A stretch of 64,000 nt of DNA. It comes from CAIZQW01 sp942493055. Lineage in GTDB: Bacteria; Verrucomicrobiota; Kiritimatiellia; RFP12; UBA1067. Position numbers and translations under genes: made by a program. Of the stretch, positions 49,367 to 59,139 are shown piece after piece. Location of the stretch: the NCBI GenBank assembly GCA_942493055.1, contig OW818680.1, forward strand, positions 2,046,001 through 2,110,000, read 5' to 3'. Numbering within the stretch: position 1 is the first letter of the stretch; every line of letters starts with the position of its first letter. The notes below the pieces were generated by a model, which had not been told where the DNA came from, did not search any database, and worked only from the letters and a program-made list of their open reading frames with translations.

Positions 49367-49790
49367 AAAGTAGCGTATCGGGCTGGCGCATGGCTGACTG
49401 ACGTATTTTTAACCTCGTCGTTGCGTCCACTGAGTGGGCGCAAAAAATCCGCTGTCCGCCCGAAGGCAAGGTGGCAGCGGTGTCCCGCCCAATGCCACTA
49501 ATTTTTCGCAACCTTTTTCGCTTTTTTTTCCTTTATCTTGTTGCAAGCGAAAGGCTATCTCCAGGGAGTGCCGATGCCTGGCCAATAAAGTGGCGGAGCC
49601 GTCCCGGCTCCGGCGGGCAAGATGCCCGCGCTCCTTTCTGGGCAGCAATAGAAGGGAGCGTGGGCGCCTGCCTCGCCGTAGCCTCAGCGAAGGCGGGTCT
49701 CGCCCGCATGAAAGAGGAGGGGGCATTTTTGGCGACAGGGGGGACAGACAAGATTGGCGCTAAGACAAGCGAATACCCCGGTTAGCGCTA

Positions 49791-50996
49791 TTATGCCAAA
49801 GCTTTTTTGAGCTGCTTGCGCGCGGTGTCCAGTCGGGTCAGTTGCTCCTTGCGCACGGCGCGGCTTCGCGTTTGGAAGGCCGACTTATTGTCGAGTAGCC
49901 TGAGGGCCTCTGCAAGCAGGGCGTCGAAATCGCAGGCTTCCACGCTGCCGACGGAGCGAAGCCCGAAGGGCGTGAGAAAGTTGTCCACCTTGGAGCCGCG
50001 GCTGATGCCGATCACCGGCACGTGGAGGATGGAGGCAAAGAAGAGCAGGTGCAGACGGCTGCTGGCAATCACATCCATCCGGGACGCAACAGCCAAAATC
50101 TCCGCAGGCTCGTAGCGGCCCTCCAACACAAATGCGCGGTCAGGCTTCTTCATGCGCTGGCGCAAACCCGCCATCAGCGCCGCATCGGTCACAGGATTCA
50201 TCGGAATGAAGACGATGCGCGCGTTACGCTCGGCGACCAGACGGTCGAAGAGCGCGATCAAGCGCTCTTCTCCGCGAATGGCCCGCTGCGCGGAAACGCA
50301 GAAGCCGATGCGCGGAAAATCACCTTCCAGCGCAGTCCGCAGATCAGCGCTCATGTGCACGGAAGCTAACGGGGCCGGTTCCATGAGCAGGGCGGAATCG
50401 GCTCCGACGACTACCTCGCGATGCACCCCGCAGGCCTGTAGTTGTTCAGCGCTCTCGGGATCGCGCACCACCGCCAAATCCGCCCCTGCAAGGGCTTGGA
50501 CAATGCATGCTTTCGCCTGCGCCACGCGACGGCGCTCTTCCCACGCAATGGCATCGAAAAGGCCCAGTGTGGCCAGCCGCAGGGCCTTCAGCAGGGTGCG
50601 GCGACGCCCCGGCAGCACCCGGTATTTCGCAGGGTTGAGTTCGTCGTTCATGCCCACGGACCAGAGGATTGTTTTCCGTCCGGCGGCTTGCGCAATGCGG
50701 AACATGCCGCAGGGAATTTCAGGATAGTCTGAGAGGCCGGTTGCGCCCGCCCAGATAAAGACGTCGTGCGCGCGCAACTCAGCCGTCATCTCCGCGTGAC
50801 TATACGGAGGCGCAAACCCGAAGAGCGGCACGGTGCGCACCTTGAGCTTGGCTGCTGTTGCAGCGCCGTCGTCTGTGCTGACGGTGAGCTGCGCATCCGG
50901 ACGCGCCTCGCGCACGATCCGCACGACGCATTCTAAAATGGCTTCGTCGCCGACATTGTTGCGTCCGAAGGGGACGCCCCCTAAAAGAATTTTCAT
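49791..50996 (-). CDS. Polysaccharide pyruvyltransferase family protein (CsaB/WcaK-like)
   Basis: 401 residues. Starts MKILLGGVPFGRNNVGDEAI, the family's N-terminal signature; later blocks FIWAGATGLSD, VVRDPESAEQL, IGFCVSAQRAIRGEERLIAL and SRLHLLFFASILHVPVIGIS (catalytic His/Arg region) agree. These enzymes put pyruvate ketals on sugars using phosphoenolpyruvate, giving acidic polysaccharides. GT-B-like, cytoplasmic. Overlaps the flippase gene by 4 bp. Confidence 0.85.
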   Translation of the reverse strand: MKILLGGVPFGRNNVGDEAILECVVRIVREARPDAQLTVSTDDGAATAAKLKVRTVPLFGFAPPYSHAEMTAELRAHDVFIWAGATGLSDYPEIPCGMFRIAQAAGRKTILWSVGMNDELNPAKYRVLPGRRRTLLKALRLATLGLFDAIAWEERRRVAQAKACIVQALAGADLAVVRDPESAEQLQACGVHREVVVGADSALLMEPAPLASVHMSADLRTALEGDFPRIGFCVSAQRAIRGEERLIALFDRLVAERNARIVFIPMNPVTDAALMAGLRQRMKKPDRAFVLEGRYEPAEILAVASRMDVIASSRLHLLFFASILHVPVIGISRGSKVDNFLTPFGLRSVGSVEACDFDALLAEALRLLDNKSAFQTRSRAVRKEQLTRLDTARKQLKKALA

Positions 50997-52588
50997 TTAT
51001 TAACCTTAGCTCTTGGCGCTGACCCCATCAACAGATCCAGCAAGCGGTTGACGCGTGACATGTTGAGTGCACGCAAGTCCGCCACATCCGCCGGACGTAC
51101 CAAGCGCAACAGACGGATCAACAGAGGATAGCAGAGCAGATAAGCCCCGCCCAGAAGGGGCAGCGTGAAGAGGTTCAGGCGCGGCGCCAGCGGACTCAGC
51201 GCCGCGGCAATCACCCCCATGACCAGAAGCTGGCGAAGGAAGAAGGCTGTCGGGAAATGGATGCCGCCCAGAATAGCGCGCACTGCTTTAAGACGCCAGG
51301 GGATGGTCAGGATGAACGTGCCGCCCACCGCTGCCACGGCACCATACATACCGAAGCGTGGAATGAGCGCCCAGTCGAGCAAGAGGTTGATGCCCACTTG
51401 CAGCGCCATGTAGGGGAGCATCTGCAGGACCTTCTCCTTGACCGTGATGGCGATGGAGAGCGGCGTGGAGATCAACGGGAGGACATGCAACACGCAGAAG
51501 GCCGACGCGATGAGACCTGCGGGTGCCATGCCCTGTCCATAGAGCAACACAATGCCGCGCGGCGCGAAGAAGACGCCAAAGGCGGCCAGCGGCACGACGA
51601 TCAGGATGGTGATCTTATAAACCGAATCAATCAGCCGGCCCAGGCAATTCGGATCACGCGTATAGGCTTGGGCAAAGGCGGACATAAAGAGCGTTTGGAG
51701 TGCGGCGGGGATGAGGGTGAGCACCAGCATGGGGGTCGCATAACCCAGATCATAATAGCCGATGATGGTCGGGGTGAAGTAGAGTCCGAGGAAGAAGACC
51801 TCGGTGTACTTGAGCATCAGCATCCGCAGGAGGGCGTTAACCATGATCGGCAGCGACAGCTTTAAGACGCGTTCTCTCCCGATGCCCTGCGGCGGGGAAC
51901 GCCAGGGCAGCCCCCGAATAAGGCGCGTCAGTACGATCAAACTGACGCCATACACGAGTAGGAGTGCGGCGGTCTGGGCGCTGAGTGCCAGCGACGCCTC
52001 CGGATGCCAGCGCAGTCCGGCAACCAGCAAGGCCAGCCAGAGCAGGCCATTCGTGAGTGACAGCAAGGCAACAGTGCGTGTCCGGAAGAGGGCGGTAAAG
52101 ATATTGTTGAGCGCGTCCTTGAACATCGTAGCGCCCAGCAGCAGTCCCGCCGGGACGAGGAGCCCCTTAAAGTCCATGCCGAACCATTTCGTTAACAACG
52201 GCCTGAGCAACAGCAACACAGCAAGCGCGATGACCGCCGCCACCTGCTGGAGGGCAAGGGAGCGCACCACCAACCGGCTCAGCCCGGCCCGATTCTGGCG
52301 CGCGGTCAGCTCGGGGATAAACCGCAACAGGGAGACATCAAGTCCTAGCGCACAGAAGACCACGAGGACTTCCGTGATGCTGCGAACGAGAACAAAACGA
52401 CCATATTCCTGAGGACCGAGCAACCGGACGGTCAGGATGGAAAGGCCCATATAAACAAAGAGCAGAATGACCTTATTGGCGACCAACCATGGCACACCGT
52501 TGAGCGCCTCTTTTGAAAAATAGACAGACTCCTCGCTTGCGGTACTTTGCGAGGCAGAGCACGTGTCAGGGTTAGGCTTTTTGTTCAT
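50993..52588 (-). CDS. Wzx-type polysaccharide flippase
   Basis: 531 residues with about 14 membrane helices and the MATE/MVF-superfamily layout of oligosaccharide-repeat flippases: early AVNKVILL-type helix 1, RLLGPQEYGRFVLVRSITEV at helix 2 (conserved GPxxYG), and duplicated halves. It should flip undecaprenyl-diphosphate-linked repeat units to the periplasm for the Wzy-like polymerase encoded 9 kb upstream. The N-terminal 30 residues are polar; the C-terminal 25 are basic. Confidence 0.87.
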   Translation of the reverse strand: MNKKPNPDTCSASQSTASEESVYFSKEALNGVPWLVANKVILLFVYMGLSILTVRLLGPQEYGRFVLVRSITEVLVVFCALGLDVSLLRFIPELTARQNRAGLSRLVVRSLALQQVAAVIALAVLLLLRPLLTKWFGMDFKGLLVPAGLLLGATMFKDALNNIFTALFRTRTVALLSLTNGLLWLALLVAGLRWHPEASLALSAQTAALLLVYGVSLIVLTRLIRGLPWRSPPQGIGRERVLKLSLPIMVNALLRMLMLKYTEVFFLGLYFTPTIIGYYDLGYATPMLVLTLIPAALQTLFMSAFAQAYTRDPNCLGRLIDSVYKITILIVVPLAAFGVFFAPRGIVLLYGQGMAPAGLIASAFCVLHVLPLISTPLSIAITVKEKVLQMLPYMALQVGINLLLDWALIPRFGMYGAVAAVGGTFILTIPWRLKAVRAILGGIHFPTAFFLRQLLVMGVIAAALSPLAPRLNLFTLPLLGGAYLLCYPLLIRLLRLVRPADVADLRALNMSRVNRLLDLLMGSAPRAKVNK

Positions 52589-52597
52589 GTGCTTTTC

Positions 52598-53689
52598 CTA
52601 GGGGATAATGACTGGACGTGTGTCTGTATTATTCTGACTGCCTGAGCTCTTATTGAATAGTTGGACAGCACCTTCATGGGCGATGGTGATGGCAAAGGCT
52701 GAAATAGCCTTTTCAACCACTTCTCGAAGAAAGGCGAAGCGCGCCAGAGGGACATAGACAATATCGCCCGGCAATAGCGGAAGGTTGGGCTCTTTGCCTG
52801 CGAGCATCTGGTCGTAATGAGCGACATGTACGACAGGACGCGAAAGCGATCCTCGCACGATCACGATCCGTCCATCCGAGGCAGCCTTGATACCTTGCGC
52901 TTCGGTGAGGGCTTGAATAAGGGAGACCGAGGAGACAAAGCCAACCGTCCGAGGAAAATTAACTTCGCCCAGCACATAGATGCTCTTCACCAGGGAAGAC
53001 GGGATGGTGATGATATCCCCGTTCCGGAGCGTGATATTCTGAGTCGCATCGCCCTGTCGCAGAAGGGCTTCAAAGTCGAGCGGTAGCACCTGCCCGCCTC
53101 GCATCAAGGTCGCATGCCGGTAATCAGCCATCTCAGCGGTTGAGTTTCGGAAATAACCGGTCCGCAAGCCGCGCGCCTTGGCCACGGCATCAATAATGGT
53201 CGTCCGCCCTTCAATCAGATAGGTTCCAGGATAATTCAACTCGCCCAGGATGGTATAGGTCTGGCTCCCGAAGCGGACCGGCACAATATTCACAATCGCG
53301 CGGCTGAGTTTGGCGGAGACACGTTTCTGCAGGTCGGCCCGCAAGTCGTCGATCGTACGGCCCGCTGCAGGGACTGCGCCTGTGAGCATATACGTGATAT
53401 TGCCATTCGGATCCACAGGCGTTTCGCGCAGGCTGCCCTCTTCCCCGTAAACCGAAATCGCCAGCACGTCGCCGACCCCCAGGCAGTACGCCTTCATAAC
53501 GGCTTCCGCCGCGATCTGGTTGGTCGGGGTTGCCCGGAAGTCGAACTGTTCAGCGTTCGCAAACGGAGACACCCCGTCTGAGTCGCCACCGGAGAAGAGG
53601 GAACACCCCGTCATTGTCAGTCCTGCGATGCACATGATCCACAAGGCCATCTGCGCAAACGCTCGGTCCAGCCAAGGGGACTTATCCAT
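52598..53689 (-). CDS. OPX-type polysaccharide export lipoprotein (Wza-like), second copy
   Basis: 363 residues from ATG 53689. Lipoprotein signal (ALWIMCIAGLTMTG-C). Then a Poly_export domain (LGVGDVLAISVYGEEGSL, VDPNGNITYMLTGAVPAAG) and two SLBB domains (YTILGELNYPGTYLIEG, IYVLGEVNFPRTVGFVSS). A C-terminal amphipathic helix is present. Forms the periplasmic/outer-membrane conduit for polysaccharide. It is the neighbour of a similar gene, 13 bp upstream; the two may form a mixed or double-layer ring. Confidence 0.88.
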   Translation of the reverse strand: MDKSPWLDRAFAQMALWIMCIAGLTMTGCSLFSGGDSDGVSPFANAEQFDFRATPTNQIAAEAVMKAYCLGVGDVLAISVYGEEGSLRETPVDPNGNITYMLTGAVPAAGRTIDDLRADLQKRVSAKLSRAIVNIVPVRFGSQTYTILGELNYPGTYLIEGRTTIIDAVAKARGLRTGYFRNSTAEMADYRHATLMRGGQVLPLDFEALLRQGDATQNITLRNGDIITIPSSLVKSIYVLGEVNFPRTVGFVSSVSLIQALTEAQGIKAASDGRIVIVRGSLSRPVVHVAHYDQMLAGKEPNLPLLPGDIVYVPLARFAFLREVVEKAISAFAITIAHEGAVQLFNKSSGSQNNTDTRPVIIP

Positions 53690-53702
53690 TTTAAAAAAAG
53701 AA

Positions 53703-54836
53703 TTAATTGCCTGTTCCTCCTTTTCCACTAGAAGGAAAAATCGTTTCTTCCACAAGATAGGCGCCTGCTTCAGAGGCGAACGCACGGGCGAAGGTCAACA
53801 CGACGACACGCGCGAGGTCGCGGACAAAGCGATAGGGCTTCTCGGGCACATAAACAATATCACCTGCCATCAGGAGCACATCTGGCACATCACCCTTTAG
53901 AATACTGGCGAGGTCGACTTCGATGAGCTGCGGCGCATTCAACGCGCCTCGCAGAATGACAATCTGGTTGAGCCGGGCAGTCGCCTTGTATCCGCCCCCG
54001 CGTTCAGAGGAGCCGGAGACGAGCTGTACCAAGGTCAACCCATCTGTATACGCGGCGGTCTTCTCTTCTCCCACGGCTCCCATCAGATAAACTTCCTGGC
54101 CGAGACCCGAGGCGATATAAAGGACATCACCCGGACGCATGTAAATATCCTGCGAGGCATCATTGCGGTTAACCAAGGCATCCAAATCAACCGGAATCCG
54201 TTGGCCTTTGCGAAGCAGATAGCTGTCCTTGAGCGCAGCGAGTTGAATCGTCGTGCCCCGATAAATACCCTGCGCCAGACCCCCTGCGCGTGCGAGCGCC
54301 TGGCGGATTGTGAGTGCGCTGTCCAGCGGATATACGCCCGGGTACACCACCTTGCCGAGCGCGACAAAACGGTTTTCGGCAAACTGGCGCGGCAGAATGG
54401 AGACACTCGGCTGATTAAAAAAGCGCTGGATCGACTGTTCAATGTCATGTTCAACAGCCTTGGGGGTGCGTCCGACGGCCGGGATGCCAGGCATAAAATG
54501 GTAATACAGTTTGCCGTCTGGCGCAATGGGCGTGACCGCCACCGTATCTGGAAAACCAAAGACCGACACCTCCACCACATCGCCGACCGCCAGGTGGAAG
54601 GTCGTGGGATCGTACGGCGTGTAATAGGTTGGCGGCAGCTTTTCCGCGGGCTTCGCGCTCGTCATTGCCGGGACTGCGGGGAGCGGCGGCGTTTCAACAG
54701 CGCCAGGCTTAGCGGCGGGGGTTGTCTGGCAGGCCGTGCACGTCATGAGCAAGATGAATACGAACATCGAACATCCAACATTCAACATCGAACATCGAAT
54801 TTTCAATAAGGCAATTCTTAAGCCGCCGTTACTCAT
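53703..54836 (-). CDS. OPX-type polysaccharide export lipoprotein (Wza-like) with repeat-derived leader
   Basis: 377 residues, start at 54836 overlapping the upstream stop by ATGA. Poly_export domain (LAVGDVVEVSVFGFPDTVAV) and SLBB domains (VALGKVVYPGVYPLDS, VYLMGAVGEEKTAAYTDG) as in the neighbour, with a C-terminal helix. The signal peptide is peculiar: KIRCSMLNVGCSMFVFILLM then TCTAC lipobox-like Cys. Those residues are encoded by AACATCGAACATCCAACATT, a copy of an intergenic repeat seen at 40914, here in reading frame. Alternatively translation starts inside at MFVFILLM, but no ribosome site is evident there. Confidence 0.85.
   Translation of the reverse strand: MSNGGLRIALLKIRCSMLNVGCSMFVFILLMTCTACQTTPAAKPGAVETPPLPAVPAMTSAKPAEKLPPTYYTPYDPTTFHLAVGDVVEVSVFGFPDTVAVTPIAPDGKLYYHFMPGIPAVGRTPKAVEHDIEQSIQRFFNQPSVSILPRQFAENRFVALGKVVYPGVYPLDSALTIRQALARAGGLAQGIYRGTTIQLAALKDSYLLRKGQRIPVDLDALVNRNDASQDIYMRPGDVLYIASGLGQEVYLMGAVGEEKTAAYTDGLTLVQLVSGSSERGGGYKATARLNQIVILRGALNAPQLIEVDLASILKGDVPDVLLMAGDIVYVPEKPYRFVRDLARVVVLTFARAFASEAGAYLVEETIFPSSGKGGTGN
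54757..54803. repeat. AACATCGAACAT micro-repeat inside a coding region
   Basis: AATACGAACATCGAACATCC and following AACATT/AACATCG units match 40910-40955 nearly base for base. It codes for part of the signal peptide of the OPX lipoprotein. Confidence 0.75.
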
Positions 54837-57007
54837 GCCTGCGCTCCTTTCTGACGACGCTCCGCAGAGACGGCCGCGAAGTTCAGGACCATGCCGAAGG
54901 GGCGGACGCCGGCCCGTTCCAAATCATCGAGCGCTTGATTAATGGAGGCGCGGTCGGTTCCGGAAGCCTTGATCATAAAAAGAGGATAGCCCGTCAACCG
55001 AGCGAGGAGCGGCGCGCTTTCATCGCTCCTGCAAGCTGGCGTGTCGATGATCACACAGCCATATTGCGCACGCAGCGTATCCAACAGGCGGCGCATCGTT
55101 GTTCCGTGTAGCCGCTCCGGCAGATCCCCGGTATCCTGCAGCCGCTTGAAGCAGGCCACCTTATCCTGCGTAAAGGAGAGTCCGTCCCACGTCGCATGCC
55201 CCGCGAGATAATCCTCCAGCCCTGCTAGTTGAGCCGGCTGCTGCAACAACGGGTTATGCGCAACATCAAAATCGAGGTAAGCGGTTGGCACGCCGAGCCC
55301 CGCCCAGTAACGCGCCAGCAGGAAGCCCAGGGTGCTTTTGCCCTCGCTGTCGGCTGCGCTGAGCACGGAGATCAACAAGGCGCCTTCTTTCGGAGCGAAC
55401 ATTGAGAGTCGCTGGTAGAGCGCGCGGCAGACGGGCAAGAAGGCCTCTGCGAGGCTTTCAGGGCGACTCTTGGGCACAATGGCCAAACACGGCACGGTGT
55501 AGGCCTGTTCCACTTGTCGCACGGTTTTCAGACGGGTGTCGAGCAATTCGAGCAGAAGGCATAATATGACGCCACCCAAGAAGGCAACCACGAAAAGGAG
55601 CGCGGGCAGCAACTGTGCAATCTTGGAACGCACAGCCGTCGCGGTCCGGGCAGGCTCCAAAATTTCAAAATCACACATGTCCAGATTGGCCGCCATCCGG
55701 GCCTCGCGCGCTGCGGACTGCAAACTCAACACCTGGGCCTGGGCATTGGCATGCCGTTGCAGGAAGCCCGCAAGATCGAGCTGCAGTTTCGGCAGATTGG
55801 CATACCGCTTCTCAACCTCCGCCAGTTGCTGCTCGACTTTCTGCACGGCTTGTTCAAGCACCTGCCGTTCCGCCTCCAGGCGCAGCAGTTCGACCTCGAA
55901 TTCGCGCTTGGCTGGATTCGCGACATAGACACGCTCGCGGGACTCATCAAAATTTTTGCCGGTCATTGTCCGCCGCATCTCCTTGAGGCTGTCCTCCATC
56001 AGCAAGACACGCGGGTTGTCAGCGCCATACTTTGTCCGCGCCTCCATCAGCGCCACCTCCGTATTCGCGATCCGGCGTTTAATGGGATTGTCTTCGAAGG
56101 ATTGGCTCAGCACCTCTTCCGGCAACTTGGCGATCATCTTCTTGTAGTTCTCGATGCGGACAAGCTGGGAGTCATAGGCGTTCTTCGCCAAATGAAGTCT
56201 TTCCGTAATGGCGCCCATGCTGTCGAGAAACGCCTTTGTGTCGGCGGCGACTTCCAGCATCTGATGGGTGGTCTGGAAGGCTGTCAACTGGTCACGGGAC
56301 TCCTCCAGTGCTTTTGCGGCTTCGCTGGCCAGTCGCTCGGATTGCTCTTCAAACTGGCGTGCCTGAACGCGATAGAAGTTGCGGTTGTCCTCCAAGGCGA
56401 CGCGTGCAAGTTCATTCGCCATGTTGATGGCCAATTTAGCCGTGGGCAAATATTCAACGCGCAGCAGGATGATCTCCGATTGTTTTTCAGACTGCGTTGC
56501 CACGCGCCAGCCCAGTTCCTCCGGACGCATGGAGACATTCAGATTCGTCAGGACCGTCTCGAGGTTCGCGGTGCGCCGCAACAGGCTGACGGCTGTGTTG
56601 CGGGCGAGTTCCCGGATGACCAGCTGCGAACCTGACGTGGACGGCACCTGCTTTTGGCTCTTCGTCCGGTAGAGGAGGGAGGCGCGCGCTTCATACTGGA
56701 CCTGGCCATATTTGCGTGACCCGAGCACCCCCACGGCTGTGGCAACAACCACCAGAAGGATGACCAGCCAGGCGCGGCGCAGCAGGCCGCGCAGCACTTG
56801 CGCCCAATCAATATGCTGAAGCATATTTTCCGCTGTTACCGCGCGACGCACCGGAGGCAGGTCGGATTTTTGGGGCAGACTGTTTGGGAGCGGCGGGCAC
56901 GGGCTCGAACCGTCGGCGGGCATGACCTGTCGCAGTGCTTTGCCGCCACCCTCAAACTGGTCGCGTATGCTAAACTCGCTTTTAATTGGCTCACTGGGTT
57001 TATTCAT
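54833..57007 (-). CDS. Wzz/Wzc-type chain-length regulator with BY-kinase-like domain
   Basis: 724 residues. Helix 1 at about residues 76-98 (LLRRAWLVILLVVVATAVGV), Wzz domain, a long periplasmic coiled coil (about 195-430; many Glu/Arg/Gln), a final helix (about 470-492), then a cytoplasmic P-loop ATPase: Walker A SAADSEGKSTLG, A' TAYLDFDVAH, and Walker B VIIDTPACRSDESAP. The C-terminal Tyr cluster of Wzc/CapB is missing, so autophosphorylation on tyrosine is doubtful. Controls polymer length and export together with the OPX proteins. An unusual 75-residue cytoplasmic N-terminal extension precedes helix 1. Confidence 0.85.
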   Translation of the reverse strand: MNKPSEPIKSEFSIRDQFEGGGKALRQVMPADGSSPCPPLPNSLPQKSDLPPVRRAVTAENMLQHIDWAQVLRGLLRRAWLVILLVVVATAVGVLGSRKYGQVQYEARASLLYRTKSQKQVPSTSGSQLVIRELARNTAVSLLRRTANLETVLTNLNVSMRPEELGWRVATQSEKQSEIILLRVEYLPTAKLAINMANELARVALEDNRNFYRVQARQFEEQSERLASEAAKALEESRDQLTAFQTTHQMLEVAADTKAFLDSMGAITERLHLAKNAYDSQLVRIENYKKMIAKLPEEVLSQSFEDNPIKRRIANTEVALMEARTKYGADNPRVLLMEDSLKEMRRTMTGKNFDESRERVYVANPAKREFEVELLRLEAERQVLEQAVQKVEQQLAEVEKRYANLPKLQLDLAGFLQRHANAQAQVLSLQSAAREARMAANLDMCDFEILEPARTATAVRSKIAQLLPALLFVVAFLGGVILCLLLELLDTRLKTVRQVEQAYTVPCLAIVPKSRPESLAEAFLPVCRALYQRLSMFAPKEGALLISVLSAADSEGKSTLGFLLARYWAGLGVPTAYLDFDVAHNPLLQQPAQLAGLEDYLAGHATWDGLSFTQDKVACFKRLQDTGDLPERLHGTTMRRLLDTLRAQYGCVIIDTPACRSDESAPLLARLTGYPLFMIKASGTDRASINQALDDLERAGVRPFGMVLNFAAVSAERRQKGAQA

Positions 57008-57017
57008 TGTAGCTTTT

Positions 57018-57851
57018 TCATGCGAAATGTTTTTCGAAATCGCTAATAATTAACCGCAGCATTGTATCATCGACAGCGGTTTGCTGCAATAGGCATGCGC
57101 GATCCACGGCCAATTTGCAGATCTGGTTGATTTGCCGGGGGCATCCCTTTGAAAAATCATACAGGAGGTCAAAGCCTGCCTCATCAAAGACCTCGACGGA
57201 CGCGGCATGCGAGACCGAAAGCCGGTGGCGCACATACGCCGGCACTTCGTCGCGGGAGAGATACCCGAGGTGATAGATCAGCCCGAAGCGTTGATACACT
57301 TGCGGCAAGGCGCGCAGCTTGGCTTTGAGCTCCGGTTGCCCCGCAAGGATCACGCAGACCGGAGAGAGTCCGGGCGCAAGCGGATTGGTCAAGCATTTGA
57401 CGGCATCTAAGCAGGCCTCGTCCATGAGCTGGGCCTCATCCAGGACCAGCAGCAGTTTGCGTCCGGCCGCGACGATTTTCTCGCGCACCAGCTTTTGAAA
57501 CTCCCGTAATAATCCGTCACGCTCGGCTGGGACGCCAGCCCCCTGCTCGACGCCTCCCAGTTGCCGGTTGATCTCCGCCAGCAAGCCGGCCGGTGATTCG
57601 GGCGCCGTATAAATCATGAGCGGCCTGAAGACATCCGGACGCAGTCGGCGCATGAAGACTTGAAGCGTCATGGTCTTCCCGGCGCCGATCTCTCCGGTAA
57701 TCGCCGCGAGCCCCATGGTCTGATCCGCCGCGAAATACTCCAGCCGCGCAAGCGCTTCGCCATGCATGCGACTTTCAAAAAAGAATGCCGGGTCAGCCCC
57801 TGAATCAAACGGGGGCCGGGTCAGCTTCCAGAATGCGAGATAATCTAGCAT
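57018..57851 (-). CDS. ExeA/XrtA-associated AAA ATPase
   Basis: 277 residues. Walker A ITGEIGAGKTMTLQ, Walker B KLLLVLDEAQLMD, sensor region VILAGQPELKAKL and YQRFGLIYHLGYLSRDEV match the ATPase always found beside exopolysaccharide genes in exosortase (PEP-CTERM) type clusters. It starts MLDYLAFWKLTRPPFDSGAD, the family's typical N-terminus. No peptidoglycan-binding or membrane segment. No exosortase gene is in the window. Its first codons overlap the GT4 gene end by 7 bp. Confidence 0.85.
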   Translation of the reverse strand: MLDYLAFWKLTRPPFDSGADPAFFFESRMHGEALARLEYFAADQTMGLAAITGEIGAGKTMTLQVFMRRLRPDVFRPLMIYTAPESPAGLLAEINRQLGGVEQGAGVPAERDGLLREFQKLVREKIVAAGRKLLLVLDEAQLMDEACLDAVKCLTNPLAPGLSPVCVILAGQPELKAKLRALPQVYQRFGLIYHLGYLSRDEVPAYVRHRLSVSHAASVEVFDEAGFDLLYDFSKGCPRQINQICKLAVDRACLLQQTAVDDTMLRLIISDFEKHFA

Positions 57852-59092
57852 TCAGTCTCCGTGTCTTGGAGGCCGCAGTCTTGCTCCGCAGGCGCTCGTT
57901 TTTCGATCAGTGCGTGAAACAGCCGTTTCATCCGTTGAATATAGGGGTCGAAGGCATAGACCCGGTTGACAAAGACGCGCCCCTGCGCCCCGAGTCGCTT
58001 TGCCTTCTCTTTGTCGGTGAGCAGTTCGTCAATCCGTGCCGCCATGGCAGGCAGATCCATCCAGGGGATCAAGAAGCCGGTCTCGTTGTCCCTCAGCCAG
58101 TCGCGGATGCCGCCCGCATCAAAGCCGACCACGGGCAGTCCGTAGCGCAAGACCTCCAGTCCGATCGTCGCGATCGGTTCCGGCCAGACTGACGGAACAG
58201 CGACCAGCGTGGCTTCCCGATAGATCTCCGCCATCTTGTCGAAGGGCACAAAGCCATGAAAGCGGACGTGCTCTTGCAGGTTCAGTTCGCGTGCCAGGGC
58301 TTCGCAGGCTGCCTGATGCGAACCCGCACCCAGCACCGCAAGCTCGAAGGGCGCCTTGCAGAGCGCGAGGGCGCGCAGCAGTACATCGACACCCTTGCCA
58401 CGGATGATCTGTCCTGCAAACACAATCAGATTGCGCGAGGAAAAGGTGCTCTCGAAGGTTGCGGCCGTGGGTGCAGGGATGGGCGGAAAAATATGGACGC
58501 GCTCCGGCGGGAAACCCTGCCGGATGAGTTCGTCTCGCATGTAGTGCGTCACCACGAAGTTCGCGGTGAACTGCCGGCTCAACTCGCGGCAGCGCATCTG
58601 CCGCTGATAGGAGACCCAGCGCACCCCCCACGGTTTATTGGCCCGGTCGCGCTTCAAAAAGGAGAGGCACGGGAAGAGGCAGCACGGCCCTGCTTTTTTT
58701 GTGCAGATGCGTCGGTTCCATGGAAAGTATTTGTAACTGCGCATGCAATAGATATCGTGATCGTGTTCCATGCGGACGAGCGGATAGCCTGAATGGACGA
58801 GTGCTTCGAGCACAGGGACGGAGACGCACTTGTGCACATAAATCAGATCCGGCTTCACCTGGGCGAGCGCACGCTGGGTCGCCAGGCGGACGCTCTCGGG
58901 GTCCCCGTCGAAATCGACTTGGAACGATTCCGGGAAGAGCGCCTCAAAGGCTGCCTCATCCCTGCCGCTGCGCTGCCAATAGAGGCAGGCCATCTCAAAC
59001 GCGTCGCGCAGAAACGGGACTGTGACGAGAATGTTTTGTTCCGCGCCTGCCAGCCTTCCGAAGGTCTCGTGCACCACCAAGATTTTTTTCAT
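57845..59092 (-). CDS. GT4 family glycosyltransferase
   Basis: 415 residues from ATG 59092 (the open frame begins six codons earlier). GT-B: KKILVVHETFGRLAGAEQN, then MEHDHDIYCMRSYKYFPWNR with a nearby Cys-rich patch (CTKKAGPCCLFPC), and the donor domain LIVFAGQIIRGKGVDVLLRA, PSVWPEPIATIGLEVLRYGL (E-x7-E). The Cys patch between the domains (CxxxxxxCCxxxC) is seen in some GT4 enzymes of this kind and may bind zinc. Coupled to the ATPase gene downstream. Confidence 0.88.
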   Translation of the reverse strand: MKKILVVHETFGRLAGAEQNILVTVPFLRDAFEMACLYWQRSGRDEAAFEALFPESFQVDFDGDPESVRLATQRALAQVKPDLIYVHKCVSVPVLEALVHSGYPLVRMEHDHDIYCMRSYKYFPWNRRICTKKAGPCCLFPCLSFLKRDRANKPWGVRWVSYQRQMRCRELSRQFTANFVVTHYMRDELIRQGFPPERVHIFPPIPAPTAATFESTFSSRNLIVFAGQIIRGKGVDVLLRALALCKAPFELAVLGAGSHQAACEALARELNLQEHVRFHGFVPFDKMAEIYREATLVAVPSVWPEPIATIGLEVLRYGLPVVGFDAGGIRDWLRDNETGFLIPWMDLPAMAARIDELLTDKEKAKRLGAQGRVFVNRVYAFDPYIQRMKRLFHALIEKRAPAEQDCGLQDTETEC

Positions 59093-59139
59093 TGTTTCAG
59101 GACTCCACACCTTTACTTCGCTTCGTTGTCACGCTGCGT

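Noticed and set aside
49409..49763. Several 70-110-residue frames in the gap after vapBC
   Set aside because: They overlap each other on both strands, have no ribosome binding sites and follow GC-rich self-complementary sequence.
57018..57851. A complete PEP-CTERM/exosortase system
   Set aside because: Only the XrtA-associated type ATPase is seen; no exosortase gene or PEP-CTERM protein is visible in this window.
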